Of a stretch of DNA of 64,000 nt, positions 11,217-23,859 are shown piece by piece (within the stretch, counting starts at the first letter, position 1; each line of letters begins with the position of its first letter). This DNA comes from Dioszegia crocea (lineage: Eukaryota; Basidiomycota; Tremellomycetes; Tremellales; Bulleribasidiaceae): positions 1,257,966-1,321,965 of the forward strand of contig BCKK01000006.1 in assembly GCA_001600615.1 (NCBI GenBank). The letters run 5' to 3'. Under the pieces are notes generated by a model. That model was not told the origin of the DNA. It saw only the letters and a list, made by a program, of their open reading frames with translations, and did not search any database. Made by a program: the position numbers and the translations under genes.

Positions 11217-14200
11217 CTAGAACAATCTCCGAACAGGCTCAATAATAGCTCCAGGCTGAGAGAATCAGCACCAGCCCCTCCAAAGACAAACCCAGCAAAA
11301 CTCACCTTCTTAATAACCCTCGGTAACGTCTCCCTCTGCACCGCCGTCCTTGAATTCCATTCCCCTCCAACAGGCTGTGCCAAACTGGCTTGATACTGCG
11401 CCACAGACGTATAAGGGTAAGGTAGATCTTTAGGTAAGAATTGCTTGGCTTTACGTTCGGATCGTTCGGAGATGATGACGTTTGATTGACCGAAATCTTT
11501 TCGAGTTTGGGGTTCTGTCCCGGCTGTTTTGAGCAGGAAGCGGGAGGCGGTTTTCCGCTTTTTGAGTCCTTTACCGCCCCATGAGCCCTGATTGTTAGCT
11601 TCTGGCCCTATATCACAGACATTAGAACGAGATAGGGGAAAGCTAGATAGAAAGACCAAAAGTGAACTCACCCAACCCATCAAAGACGTATCTTCAATCT
11701 TTGGCGCATCCAACTCCATCTGCCTAGCCTTCTCCTTCTCGAAATCAACCACAACATCATCACCTGCAAACGCCTCCGCAACCAGATCTCTCTGCTTGAA
11801 CATTGTCGACGCAGGTTTCGAAGGCATAAGATCTCCTTGGATTTTATCCCCATTGGGTCCTGCAAACGTTACGCTCTTCCTAGCCACCGGTACCGGCGGA
11901 GGCGCGACTTTTGGTGCTTCGGTATCGAGGATGATATCCACTCGCTCATCTTCAATCATATCGTCCAGTTTGCCATTCCTCCCTTTGGCCTTTTTAAGCG
12001 ATTGAACCGCCTTGTCCGCTGCTGTTGATAGACCCACTTGGTTCTTCTTTCGAGAAGGGTTGGAAGTGGAGGCTGAAGTGGAGGTAAGCCAAGGGTTGAC
12101 TTCGGGTGATGGTGAGCGAGGAGCTGTGAGTGCCGAGCGGCGATTGACGCCGGAGGTGGAAGGTGCGGGTTGGTCGGATGTGGGGTTTAGCATCGAAGAA
12201 GACGAAGTGCCATTTGTCTACTGTGTCAGCTTGGATCACGTCGCAGATTAGGAAAGCTTACAGGTGTCGGACCGGCAAAGACCATCCGACCTTCACCCAA
12301 TTTCAAAATCTGCGCCTCATCCTCTTCTTCATCCGACGCCTGACCTTCCTGCCCAAAAAGCATAATATCCCTCTTAGCCTCCTCTTCCGCCTCTCTCGCA
12401 CGCACCGCATCCCTCTCCCTGGCCTTCTGCATGAATTTCATACCCATCAACCCTTTACTCTCCCCCTCTCCTTCCTCCGTGTTCAAAGTCGAGATCTGCT
12501 CAAACGCCCTCGCTTTAATCTCCTCATCATCCCCTTCCCCTTCCTCCCCTTCATCCTCATCTTCACTCTCATCATCATCATCCCCATCCCCTTGGCCCGC
12601 TATCCGCCTCTTGAGCCTTTCTTTCAAATCCAACATCTCCTCCCTTGCCCGCCTCTTATCTTCATTCCCAAAGTCCCCTTCCATCGCACTACGCCCAAAC
12701 TTCGTCTTGGCACCATGTCGCTGTGTCGCCCTTTCCCTCGCACGCTCCAATTCCATCTTCTCCTTCTCCCGTTCCATCGTCCCAGGCTCCAACCTCTCCA
12801 TATCCTCAATCGACAACCCATCCTTCTCAGCCCGGCGCCTCGCAAGTTTTCTAAACGTCTTAGACTTAATCTTAGCCACACGCTTCGCCCGATTCTCAGC
12901 ACGGAACATCAACTCTCTCTGCCGTCTCAATTCCGCCCGCCTCGCCGCAATCTCCTCCACACTCAAATCTTGTCCTTGCAATTGCTGATCCTCCAATTCC
13001 GTCATTCCCTTCTCGGTAAGATTGGCGGAATCCAACAACCGCTGAACAGCACTCTCCATTTCGTTTTGCGGTTTGAAGGTCGATAGCATTTCTCCACCAG
13101 ATTTCAGACTACCCCGCTCAACACCGCCAGTGTTTTGAAGGGGGAAAGATAGGTGCTCAGCCTCACGGACCCGCTTCATTACGCCAGACCATTTGGCACC
13201 TTCCTCTTTGGTCTTTTCGTACGCCGCCTCTCGGGCAAGGCGTTCTTGAACCACCGTGGGGAGAGGCGCAGAAAGGACACCGGACTTGAGTACGGACTTA
13301 GAAGCATCGGCCACCGGACGGGATTTGGAAGGGAGGAGGGCGCGTGCGGATGCAAGGGATGGGTGAGAAGATAAGAGGGTGGAGATGTCAAGTTTGCCAT
13401 CTGGTCATTAGCTCGAGTCCAGGCCTAAGCAGTAAGACACGTACCTCCTCGGAGAGTTTGTTCACCGTCACCTACAGCCGGACCAGAAGAAACAGGCAAC
13501 ACTCGCCTCTTCTTCCCAGACTCGACAGGCTCATCATCCTCAAAGTTGACTTTCCGCTTTTTAGCATCGGCACTCGCGAGCTGATCGACAAAGGCGTCCA
13601 GGTCGTCTAGGTCCGCGTTATCGTCAGAGTCTGATAGGTCGGAGGGGAGGTCGGGATCGGCGATGTCGGAATCGTCCTCGTCCTCATCGTCGTCTTCGGA
13701 TTCCATCTCGTCGTCCTCGTCTGCATCCTTGGCAAGAGCTTTCGCCGCGATCCGGCTAGGCTTGAATGACTTCAAGTCTTCCTCCTCGTCCTCCTCATTT
13801 GCCGAGCCGAAGCCCGTGAACTCCTCCTCCTCCTCGACATCTTCGTCATCCGACTCATCGTCCTCTTCCTCATCTCCGTCCTCTATATCATCCTCGTCTT
13901 CGCTCTCTATCTCAGCTTCGCCACCCTTCGCAGGGAGATCATCATCGCTTTCGTCGAGGTTGACAGTGAAAGGTTTGGCGGGCTAGACATCAGCTGCCGC
14001 ACTAAGTTTCTTGTCCACCCACAACTAGCTCACCTTCTTGACTACCTCCTTTGCACTCTTCCCACCCTTGCCCTTCTTACCCTTCTCCATATCCCTAAAC
14101 ACATCGCCCCATCTCTCATCATCACTGCCCCCCTCTTCCCACGCCATCTCACTATCCACATCACTCTCATCAGACTCTACCGCCCCCGGATCGTCCTCTG

Positions 14201-14546
14201 CAATCTGCATCGCGAGCTTCCTGATCCTTGCCTCCATATCGTCCGCCTCGTCATCCTCCTCTTCCCCAGGTTGGAGACGACGACGCGATGGTCCAGCCGA
14301 CGCAATAGCCTCATCTTTAGTCAAGGATAATTGGACGGTGGACGTTCGGTGTCGTTTAGGTAGGGAAGGGAGGTAAGTGTACGCATCGTCCGGTTCGGGC
14401 AAGGCGGCGAGGGGTTGAGCTCGGGCTGGTCGGGCTGGCGCGTCTGGGTCAGCCGCGGGACGTTTTGACTTGGATTTTGATTTCTTGTTGGCGTATGGTT
14501 TGGCTGATGAGGCCGTGTAAGGCACTTTGGTGGCTCCTCTTGCCAT
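11217..14546 (-). CDS. UTP14: U3 snoRNP protein Utp14 (SSU processome)
   Basis: Six exons (14034-14546, 13445-13982, 12262-13400, 11672-12217, 11306-11587, 11217-11255) give 1,018 aa. The N-terminus (MARGATKVPYTASSAK) is basic and leads into long Asp/Glu/Ser-rich tracts. The middle has the Utp14 helical core (AKWSGVMKRVREAEHLSFP, KIKSKTFRKLARRR). The C-terminal signature is GSWGGKGLKKRK, then RKDFGQSNVIISERSERKAK, then FLPKDLPYPYTSVAQYQASL and WNSRTAVQRETLPRVIKK, with the final exon PGAIIEPVRRLF. Utp14 sits in the 90S pre-ribosome and activates the DEAH helicase Dhr1 (family knowledge). The last coding exon is just 39 nt. The gene starts head-to-head with ATP16, about 310 bp away. Confidence 0.96.
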
Positions 14547-14856
14547 CTTAAGGTGAGTATAGGGTGTATAGGAGGTGGTGGATTCGATGCTGCACCACAT
14601 CAGTTGAAATTTCACCCTTACGGCAAGGGAGTGAGCGGCGATGACCGTGTGACGTAAGAGGGGCGGAGTTGGGGTTGAGAAGTCCGTGACTGCCACAATG
14701 GGACCAAAGCCCGAATACTTCCGGGTGAGTGAGTGTCTTTCCGCCAGCATTGCTTTGCACCTATACCTACAACTGTAAAAGCATCTACAGCTGTAAGCTA
14801 TCCCTCGAGTGGCCCACAGGTACCCCCCGACCAATAGCTAACAGACTGCACAGGCA

Positions 14857-15736
14857 ATGTCCGCTTTCCGTATCGCCTCCGCTCTTCGGACACTCCCCCG
14901 CCAGGCCGCTATTGCCCGCTCGTCCCGAAGAGGATATGCCGACGTTGCGGATGGAAAGCTCTCCTTGAGCTTGGTCTTGCCCCATCAGGTGGGTTGTGTG
15001 CTAGAGAATAAACAGAGGAGAGAAATAAGGGGGATGCGGTCAAGGGGATGAAGCCGTGGTGGGGGATAAGGGATCTGAGGAATTGCTGGAGAAAAATCGG
15101 CTGGTGAAGGCGTCTCTTGTTGACGAGGCGCGAAAAGAGATAAAAGAAGGGGCCTTGCAAGGAATATGGCTGGAGAGAACCTCTGACTAACCCTTCAGTC
15201 CCTGTACTCCGCCTCCGGTGTCGTCCAGGTGAACATCCCCGCCGCGACTGGTGATATGGGTGTGCTCGCCAACCACGTTGCGTCTATTGAGGCACTACGA
15301 CCTGGTGTTGTTGAGGTTATCGAGGAGAATGGACAGCAGGCAAAGAAGTGGTTTGGTGAGTTGTCTGATCATGAGTGGAAGAAGCATTGTGCGCCGGGTC
15401 AGGGAGGGCATCGTGTACGGCCCGGGGAATTGGAAACGGTTATACCCACCCTGAATCTTTGCTAATACCCTCAGTGTCCGCCGGTTTCGCCACTGTTCAC
15501 GGAAACAACTCTCTAACCATCAACGCCGTAGAGGCATACCCCCTTGACAAATTCTCCGCCGAGGTGCGTCTTACTCTGACATCGGGGTTTACGCGAGCTG
15601 ACGAAATTAGAGCATCCGTGCCGGTTTGGCCGACGCTAACCGAGTCATCTCTTCCTCTGCTCCCGATGTCGAGAAGGCCGAAGCGAGAATTGAGGTTGAG
15701 GTGTTTGAGGGTCTTCAGGCCGCTTTGGCCAAGTAG
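14857..15736 (+). CDS. ATP16: Mitochondrial F1Fo ATP synthase delta subunit
   Basis: Four exons (14857-14988, 15199-15355, 15475-15563, 15611-15736) give 167 aa; the yeast protein has 160. The leader MSAFRIASALRTLPRQAAIA followed by RSSRRGYADVADG is a classic mitochondrial presequence with a likely cut near the YAD. The mature part has KLSLSLVLPHQSLYSASGVV, VNIPAATGDMGVLANHVASI, LRPGVVEVIE, then SAGFATVHGNNSLTINAVEA. These are the beta-barrel segments of the delta/bacterial-epsilon fold, followed by the C-terminal helical hairpin. It belongs to the central stalk of F1. Intron 14989-15198 (210 nt) is the longest. Confidence 0.96.
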
Positions 15737-16031
15737 GCGGTGTAGGATTGGGCGCGTGGGGAACTGGGGGCGGTCTGATGGGAGTGTGCTGTCTTAAGTG
15801 GCGAGAGGGGAATTTGGAATGCAGGAGAAACTAGACTCGGACTGTTGGGCTGTGACTAATGTCTGACTCGAGCGGGTCTTCTCCCTGTTGAGGGGAGGGC
15901 GGCTTTGACTCCAGATCGACTTCTCGACTGGCACACGCCCATGAACGATATCGCTCGAGTCTACAACTTACAACTTACAAAGTCTATAATTTACAACTCA
16001 TATCTAACCCCACTGAGCACTCGAGATTCCT

Positions 16032-17497
16032 TCAAGATGGTACAATAGCGCCTAATATACGTTTAGCTCCAATACACGCCATCCCCACTACATCCCCTAT
16101 ATTCTCCCGCATCCCTTCTTCGTACGTCCTTATCGTCCCCACATCCCACCCGTCTTCGCCTCTGACTGAGTCGGCATCAGGAACGGCTTCATCCGTTCCG
16201 CCTCCTCTCTTCGCCTCCGCCTGACCCAGCACCAACCCCAACAGAGCCGCATCATGCAACGCAGCATTAGCCCCCTGCTCACCCGTAGGCGGCATACAAT
16301 GAACCGCGTCCCCCAGAACCGTCACTCTCCTTTCCGTCTCCCACCTCGCCGTACCCTCAGTCGAAGAACTCATCATTCTCAACCCCGCCGTCTGTCCAAT
16401 ATCCTGTTTCTCCATAATAACCCGAATTGACGGATCCCACCCTTTCGTCAGGTACTCCGCCACCTCTGACGCCTTAATTGACCCAATCTCCACCTCTGCC
16501 CGATCGAATATATTTTTCTGACCTGAAAGGGCCCAAAAGACATAATCGTCCGGTGAGTCGGGTAGGTTGAATCTCATACACTCTTGTACCAATAACAACC
16601 CGCCTGGTCTATCGACGACAAATGACGTGCCTTTTCTTAGTGTCTCGTGCAGGTTTTTGTCGACTAAGTCGAGCGGGGTTTTACCGTAGATAATGCGAAC
16701 GCCCATATCTCGTGGAGATGCAGCTGTGATTCTGATCGCCTTGTCTCCGTCCTTGGGCTGATTGGCTGTATTGGCGGCTGAGGCCAGAAGCTGAGCGGCA
16801 ACGTTCGAGCGGACCCCATCGGCGCCAACGAGCAAATAACCGGGTACAGAAGTCCCATTGGCGAAATGAGCAATGACGCTCTTACCGTCCGCTGGCAGAG
16901 TGTACGATTGGAATGACGCAGAGTGTGTGATATGCTCAGTTTGGGAAGAGAGGAGGAGGTTGCGAAGGACTCGTCGATCGACTTGATAGCTCCTCTTTGC
17001 GGATTGAGGGACCTTTATAGCTCCAGCCGAAATTCCTTTTCTTATCAGTAAACAGGTCAAACGAGAAGCCGGCTAATGGACATACCGCCCTTCTGCCAAA
17101 TCCTTTCCCATCGCTTCCCAATCCATCTCTTTCCTAATTCCCCAAACATCCCAACTCCACCAGCACCCAACAGACCCAAAACGCCCTTCCCTAACACCAC
17201 TCCAGAAACCGCATCCACTCTTCCGCCAGGCGGATGACTTTCCGCGCAGCTCTGTTCGAATTGCTCAAATAAGCCCGGAGACGAGGCCAGGGCAGACTTC
17301 AGGGCACTGGCGCCTCCTTCGTCGATACTGATTCGATAACCCTGTGCTCTGTCGTCCAAAGCTGAGTCTCGCTCGAATAGGCGATAAGGGATCCCATGGG
17401 CGCGGAGGGCGTGAGCCAGGGTCAGACCGCCAAGCCCCGAGCCAATAATCAAAACAGGGAGGGGCAGGTGAGATGCCGCTGCTTTGGTTAAGGACAT
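16032..17497 (-). CDS. FAD-dependent monooxygenase (aromatic-hydroxylase / UbiH type)
   Basis: Two exons (17086-17497, 16032-17035) give 471 aa. The 50-nt intron is set by the phase that links IWQKGG to ISAGAIKVPQ. Near the N-terminus is the Rossmann dinucleotide motif LIIGSGLGGLTLAHAL (Gly19-x-Gly21-x-x-Gly24) followed by an acidic strand end (YRLFERD). The DG motif is GADGVRSNVAAQLL. The second FAD motif is VTVLGDAVHCMPPTGEQGANAALHDA. The presumed role is NAD(P)H-dependent hydroxylation or epoxidation of a small molecule; the substrate cannot be read from the sequence. No N-terminal targeting signal is obvious. Neighbours are unrelated housekeeping genes, so it is not part of a visible biosynthetic cluster. 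Confidence 0.88.
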
Positions 17498-18831
17498 GGT
17501 ATGGGCTCTGAAGAAGCAAGAGGGAGGTGAGAGTCTACAGTCGTAGAGACGCACAATGGCTATTTGGGGAAACTCGCGGTCAGCTCAAGTGGAGGTATGC
17601 CGGCGCCGCGCGGCTAAGTTAGCCCCGACCCTTCGGCAGGTTTTGATTGTCGCAAGTGCAGCAGCTACGGACTGCACGCTCTCAGTTCGGCCTGAGAGTC
17701 TCGCGGCCTGATACATTCTTCATGGCACGCCATACCTTAAGCTTCCTGTGCATATGATACATGCTCTGTGCTGATCTCGGGATGATCTTCAAGTCGCGGA
17801 GTAACTAATGTGGAGACCCCAGGTCCGTCTTTTTTAGCGTTTAGATTTGTATTGGTTCCGCGACGACTTCTTTCCTCTTTCGGATCTGGGCCATCCTTGC
17901 CTTGCCTTGCCTTGCCCGCCCTGGCTAGTAACTAGTAACTACTGGTATAGAACGTGAAAGGGTTAGTATCTCTTAACAGACATACTCTACTCTACCTTCT
18001 CCCGACTGTCGCCTTCGCCTCCGTCCCGACAAGCTCCATCCATCTTTCCGCACCTCGACCCACACCCGCCGTCAGACAGCGACGCGCGCCGGTAAAACGA
18101 AAAACCGCATCTCACTTTGCACTTACGCGAAGGGGATTCCGGCTAGGGCATACCTCCCTTCATCTTGGGACCTCTTTCAAAGAGCTGTAGATCTACAGAC
18201 GCGAAAGACGGAGTCTGCCTCATCTACTTGCAGGATCAACAAGGGGCATCTTGAACAAATCGGAGCATAGGCAGCTCCACGGTCTACGGTCTTATCGGCC
18301 TAATTCCATCACACTATTCCGACGGCCCATCTACGATTTGGGAATCCAGCGTTGTATCTCGCTTTGATACACGGCGAATCCTATCATTTGATACCTGTAT
18401 CGATCAGGTCAAATCCCCCTTCGTCCTTACCCTACCTTTCGTTTGGTCGCGTAAGGTACCGACCTGACCCGCACGGTCTTACCCGAACGTGACTGAAGAT
18501 CAGGACAGCAATCAGCTGGCTGGCTTGACGACGATACAACCCTTTCCCCATCCTCTCACCGCGTCCGTGCCAATGTCGACCTAGAGTGGTATTGGTGGAT
18601 CTCTACCAATCCTACCTTCGGATCAAATCGGCGTGAAGGTCTTGCAGGCGTAATAACCGGGATAGGAAAGGTTCCCGGCGGGAGGTCGATAGGACGGACC
18701 AGACGCAGACGCAGGTTGTCTGTGGTCCATACCAGCTTTTACTCTCCATTGACTGTATGTCCCACCCTCCTTTCACTTCCAAAAGCTTCCCTTTGATCCA
18801 TTGACATACCGACAAAGCTGACAATCAGGCA
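17498..18831. promoter_or_regulatory. 1.3-kb upstream region of the SomA-like gene, with probable 5'-UTR intron
   Basis: This is the longest clearly non-coding stretch before a regulator gene. It has four tandem CTTGC units at 17896-17915. A plausible 5'-UTR intron lies at 18755-18828: donor gtatgt, branch gctgac, acceptor cag, only 3 nt before the ATG at 18832. The 78-codon ORF from 17954 starts at a non-ATG codon and is not supported. A long promoter or leader is common for fungal morphogenesis regulators. Confidence 0.5.
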
Positions 18832-21800
18832 ATGGCGGTACCCCACCCTCAACCTATCCACCTCAGCCATCCACACGCACACCAACAGTACGGTAGCGCT
18901 CAGCCTATCACTGCACCCTCTGAATCATCCGCGTCAGGGATTAACGTCTCGGTCCAACTTGGCGGTTATCCCCAGCCTTACTCTACTCCACAGGCTCAAC
19001 CCCAACCCCAACCTTCCCCCGCTCGGCCTCAACGCCAGCCCCCAAATACCCCGGGTCAGCCATCACCCATGACGACTCAACAACAGCAGCAGGCGCAGGG
19101 CGTGCCGATGTCTTCTGCGCAGGCATTGCAGATCCAGCAGCAGCAACAGCAGCAGCAGCGGATGCAGATGTCTCAGCAGCAGCAGCAGCAGCATCAGCAG
19201 GCTATGCAAGCGCAGGCGCAAGCTCAGGCTCAGGCCCAGGCCCAGGCTCAAGCGCAGAGGGGCACACCGGGCGGTCCTGCCCAACCCAACGGACAAGTCC
19301 CACCTTCACCACACCATGCCCACCCCTCCCCTTCGCCCCATATAACCCATCAGGGATTCCCAAATGGTCCTGGCGCCATACATCCACATTCATACCCCCA
19401 TCCACCGCCTCAGCAACAACAACCACCTGGTCCGGGCCCAGGAGGCGGGCCTGGAGGTACCACAGCATCAGCAGCGACATCAGCTGGACAGCCTATAGGC
19501 CACGGACGACCAACACAGCCAAATGGTCAACCGGCCCCGGCACAGGGACAAGGACAGGCGTATCAGATGCAACAGCAGCAGGCGCTCGGTCAAGGTCAAC
19601 CGCCCCCACATCCCCAACCGGGCCAAGGCCAGCCTATGCAGCATACTCAATCTCAACCTGGTCAAATACCTCAACCCCCACCTCAACCACAGCAAACACC
19701 GCTCGTGCAGCAGCAGCCGCAACCCCAACCCCAACCCCAACCGGGTCCGAATGGGATACAACCTGGACCCCCAGCTGGGCAGGGTCAGGAGCAGGGGTAT
19801 GCTATGGCCAGGGATGGAAGTGTGGGGTCTATGCAACAGATACGGCAGTGGGATAATGATACATTGTAAGTTGGCGGATTGCATTGGCGGTGCCGGGTGA
19901 TGCGGAGATATTGGCTGGGGAATAGAGCTGGAATAGGATATTCTTGGTCTGCATCTCAGCTTGAGCCTCAGCTGACCCACGCAGACTAAGATTATACATC
20001 TACGATTATCTACTCAAAAATAACTTTGCGAGCGCCGCAGCGCAATTCAACGTCGAGGCGAGATTGGAAAACCAGGCCGTGCCTATAAATATGCAGGATG
20101 GTTTACTGAGAGAGTGAGTGCTGGCATCGGTCTTTTGAGCTGGCGCTGACAAACAGGTGGTGGTGTGTATCCTGGGACGCATTTACAGCTGGGAAGGGCG
20201 CACAGGTGGCCATGAACATTACGGGATATACCGAAGTGCGTACTATTCAGAAGTATTGTCAATATGCTGATTTTCCAGGTAATGAACCGGTTAAAAGGCG
20301 TTCGAGCCCAAACACTCACACTCGGACCGGGAGCAATGTATCAACCACCCCCTCAGCCCGGATACCCAGGTATGCAACCTCGACCGCCTGGGATGATGCA
20401 GCATCCTGGTCATCCTCAACAACGACCACCGCCTGGCCAACCCCAGCCGAACGGCGCCGCCACACCGGCCCAGCAGCAGATCATGCAGCAGCAGATGCAG
20501 CAGCAGCAGGTACATCAACAGCAGCATGCGGCTCAACATGTGCTTTTGCAGCAGCAACACCAACAAGAGCATGCGCGTCAGGTTGCAGCTCAGCAAGCGG
20601 CGGCGGCTGGTCAGGCCCAGGCTCAGGGAGCCGGACAACAACGATTCGCTACGCCTGGTCCGGGCGCTCAACCTGGACCTGGACAATCACCTGTTGTTGG
20701 TCGTCCACCGGCGCCGGGACAGGGACAACAAATATATGCCCATCCTGGTCATCCACACCCTGGTCACCCACACCAAATGCACCCTCAACACCTCAGTATA
20801 AACCCGAATGCCCAGGCCGGACCTTCTCATCTCCACTCGCCCATTCCTCCTTCCCCACATAACATGCAACCCAATATGACACTCCCCTCGCCACATCAAA
20901 AGAACATGCGACCACCACCACCGACAATGAATGGTATGCCACCAAATGGGATGATGCGATCTGTTACGCCGTCGCAGAGTGCCCCGGGACCCGGTCAGCA
21001 ACCAGGACAACCCGGACAACCGGGTCAACCTGGACAACCACCACCCGGCTATCCCATGCATGGCCATCCTGGTCAGCCACACCCGCACATGACACCGCAG
21101 CAGCAGGCTCAGGCGCACGCTCAGGCCCAACAGGCGCATCAGCAGGCCATGATGGCTGCTCATGCGCAGGCTATGGCGCGTCAAGAGCAGCAGCAGCAGC
21201 AACAACAGCAGCAGCATCAGACGCCCGCCCAGGCCCAGGCGATGCATCATCAGCATCTACAACAGATGCAGGCGGCGCAAATGCAGGCGGCGGCGGATCA
21301 GATGTATGCCGGATTGGGACTTGGGAGTGTCAATCCGGGAATCATGCAGCATGTAGCTGGGAGTCTAGGGCTGGGCGGAAGGGATGTGCATAGTCTGCCT
21401 GAAGAGGATCGGGTGAGTCGTGTTTTGAGTGAAAGATGGATGTGGCTGACTAGGGTAGGAACGACTTACGCAGCGATATCGCGCTACACTCGCCGATCAG
21501 CAGCGCCGAATGATGACTACTCCGGGCGGTACGGCTGTGCCTGGTGGTGGACCGGGGCATCAATTACAGCCGGGACAACAAATGATGCAGCACCCAGGCC
21601 ACCCTGGACACCCGGCCCACCTACAACAAATGCAGCAGCAACAACAACAGCAGCAGCTACATCACCCTCAGCACCCACTCCAGCAGCAACAGCATCAGAT
21701 GCACCTGCAGCAACAACATCAGCAGCAATTGCAGCAGGCACAGCAGGCCGAGGCGCAGGCTCTTGCTCAACAGGCTTTGCAGCAGCGACAGCAGCACGAG

Positions 21801-23241
21801 GCGCATTTCCGCCAGCAACAGGCTCAACAGCAGCAACAGCAGCAACAGGCCCAGCAGCAGCAGGCCCAGCAGGCGGGCCAGCAGCAATATCAGCAGCAGG
21901 CGCAGGCGCAGGCTCAGGCTCAGCAACACGCTCAACAGCAGCAGATGCAGCAAATGCAGGCCCATCAACAGATGCAGGCGCAGCAGATGCAGATGCAGCC
22001 GCCTACGCCTGGAGGTCGGAGTGTGAGCTCGATGAGGTGAGTCCACTGTTATCTTCCCTGGGGTCAAAGCTGATGGATCAGACCTAATGGTGCTTATGAG
22101 GCCGATGGGACAAGAGGAAACTCGCCGCCTGATCGGAAGAGGATGCGTAGAAATTCAGGATCAGCCGCACCGAGCCCATACCCCCATTCACAAGCTACCC
22201 CAATGGGATACTCGACACCTGTGCACACACCGCAAGCCGGTACGCCGCATGGGATTGATCAGCAGGTGAGTAGTCCTTTGGTGTACAGTTGGGGAATATT
22301 CGCTAAATGATCAGGTGGCCAAATCTCAAGCTGAGGCCAAAGCATCATATCAGGCCGAAGTGAAACAACAGCAAATGCGACAAATGCAGGGTTTGACACC
22401 AGGGGCAACACCCCAGCAATTCAACCCGCAAACACCACAAATGACTGCTGTGATTGATGCTGCTTCGCCTGCGCAATTACTTGCTGCTTCGCCTAGGAAC
22501 GGAGGTGGAAATCAGGGTTTGCAAATGACTCGGATACAAAGTAAAGGGGGCGCAATGTTGCCTCCTCAATCCCCTGCGACGGGGTTGCAGCGGAGCACGA
22601 CACCCAAGCCTAAATCCGGGTTAACGCCTAAGAATGGGAAAGATGATGGATCGGTGAGTTATGCCTGTTGCGGGGGATTCAGAGCTGATACGTTGCAGAA
22701 GGAAGCACCCACTCCTAAATCTCTCAATCCATCACCCAACACACTCACCCTCACTATTCCCACTGAACCTACATCTCAGCCTCACTCTGCTGTTCCTACC
22801 CCTTCACCCCCTTCGTCTAAATCTACCAACACGCCACAACTAGACATCACCCTCTTACCTCTCGGCTCACCATCCCACAACTCATTCTCTCTCGCTGGTT
22901 CTCGGCCCGGGTCAGGCGATGCCTCTGCGCATATAACAGGTCTGAACGGGATGGGCGACGAGCACCAGCTCGGACTAGGGATGAATGGACATCAGGCCAA
23001 TGAGGCGGGTGAGGAGGAAGGGGATGCAGCTGGAGCTGGTACTGGACCCGGAGTTGGTGCAGGGATGCACGGTCTAGCCTTCCCAGGTGGGAATGGTGGA
23101 GATGTCGGATTAGACTTTGGGGCCAGTGGAGATTTCGATTTCGGACCATTCCCTGATTCCCTAGCGGGTGGGGATCCATTCGATTTCACACAGTATCTCA
23201 TGGATGGTGGTGATGATAATGAGGGGATGGTGGGGTTGTAG
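18832..23241 (+). CDS. Flo8/SomA-like LisH (LUFS) transcription regulator, very Gln-rich
   Basis: Eight coding exons (18832-19865, 19985-20113, 20157-20235, 20279-21412, 21459-22036, 22082-22265, 22315-22653, 22699-23241) give 1,339 aa. Around residue 340 is a LisH/LUFS domain: TLRLYIYDYLLKNNFASAAA, FNVEARLENQAVPINMQDGL, then EWWCVSWDAFTAGKG. This arrangement is typical of Flo8, SomA and plant LEUNIG/SSDP proteins. Polyglutamine and Gln/Pro/Gly/His-rich tracts surround it. A basic patch (PPDRKRMRRNSGSA) may be a nuclear signal. The C-terminus is acidic and Gly/Phe/Asp-rich and could activate transcription. In other fungi this family acts downstream of PKA in adhesion and development; that role is inferred. 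The acceptor for the ERLTQRYR exon (21459) was chosen by phase. Confidence 0.88.
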
Positions 23242-23859
23242 GGGAATGTGGATGGGAATGGGAGGATGTTGTTTGCCAAATCATGGACTGTATTTCTAGG
23301 AGGGTCTCTTGCCGTGCCTTTTCTTTTCCTTTCTCATCTTTCTACCTCCTCCTCATTTTATTAGTTTATGAGTACGATATCGTTACGCCCCCTTGTGTCT
23401 TCAGGTTTCTTATATTATCATTTCTGGTCTCTTCTCGTAGGGTTATTCAGTATGTAGGCTATGAGCTATCTCTTACTGCATCGGATATGGTCATTAGTAG
23501 AGCGAACATGGAGCGTTATGCACGATACGAAGAGGAGAGTGGGGAAAGTGGGGGACTGGCTCTTGCCTCAACCCACGTGCGTCATCCCATCCTTGGCGGC
23601 GTTTTCATCACCCAACTGTGTCGCAAATGGTCAAGAGTGGGGGAAGTCAATTGTCGACTTTATGATCACTATCCTTCATGTCACTACATCACTTGGGACC
23701 CACTCACAACCGCCCTATCAGCCCGAATTGCGACTTGACGGCATCCCGAAAGAAGCGCTGTTCTGCCTTTGGCAGTGAGCGAAAATAGACACCCATCTCA
23801 GATCTACAACTTCAACTTTCAACTTGCATCATCCATCTATGTCCTGACAGATCATCATC
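23242..23859. other. Intergenic region between SomA-like gene and permease
   Basis: About 0.62 kb. It should contain the 3' UTR of the upstream gene and the promoter and leader of the permease. ORFs here overlap each other on both frames and show no conserved pattern. No RNA gene was seen. Confidence 0.5.
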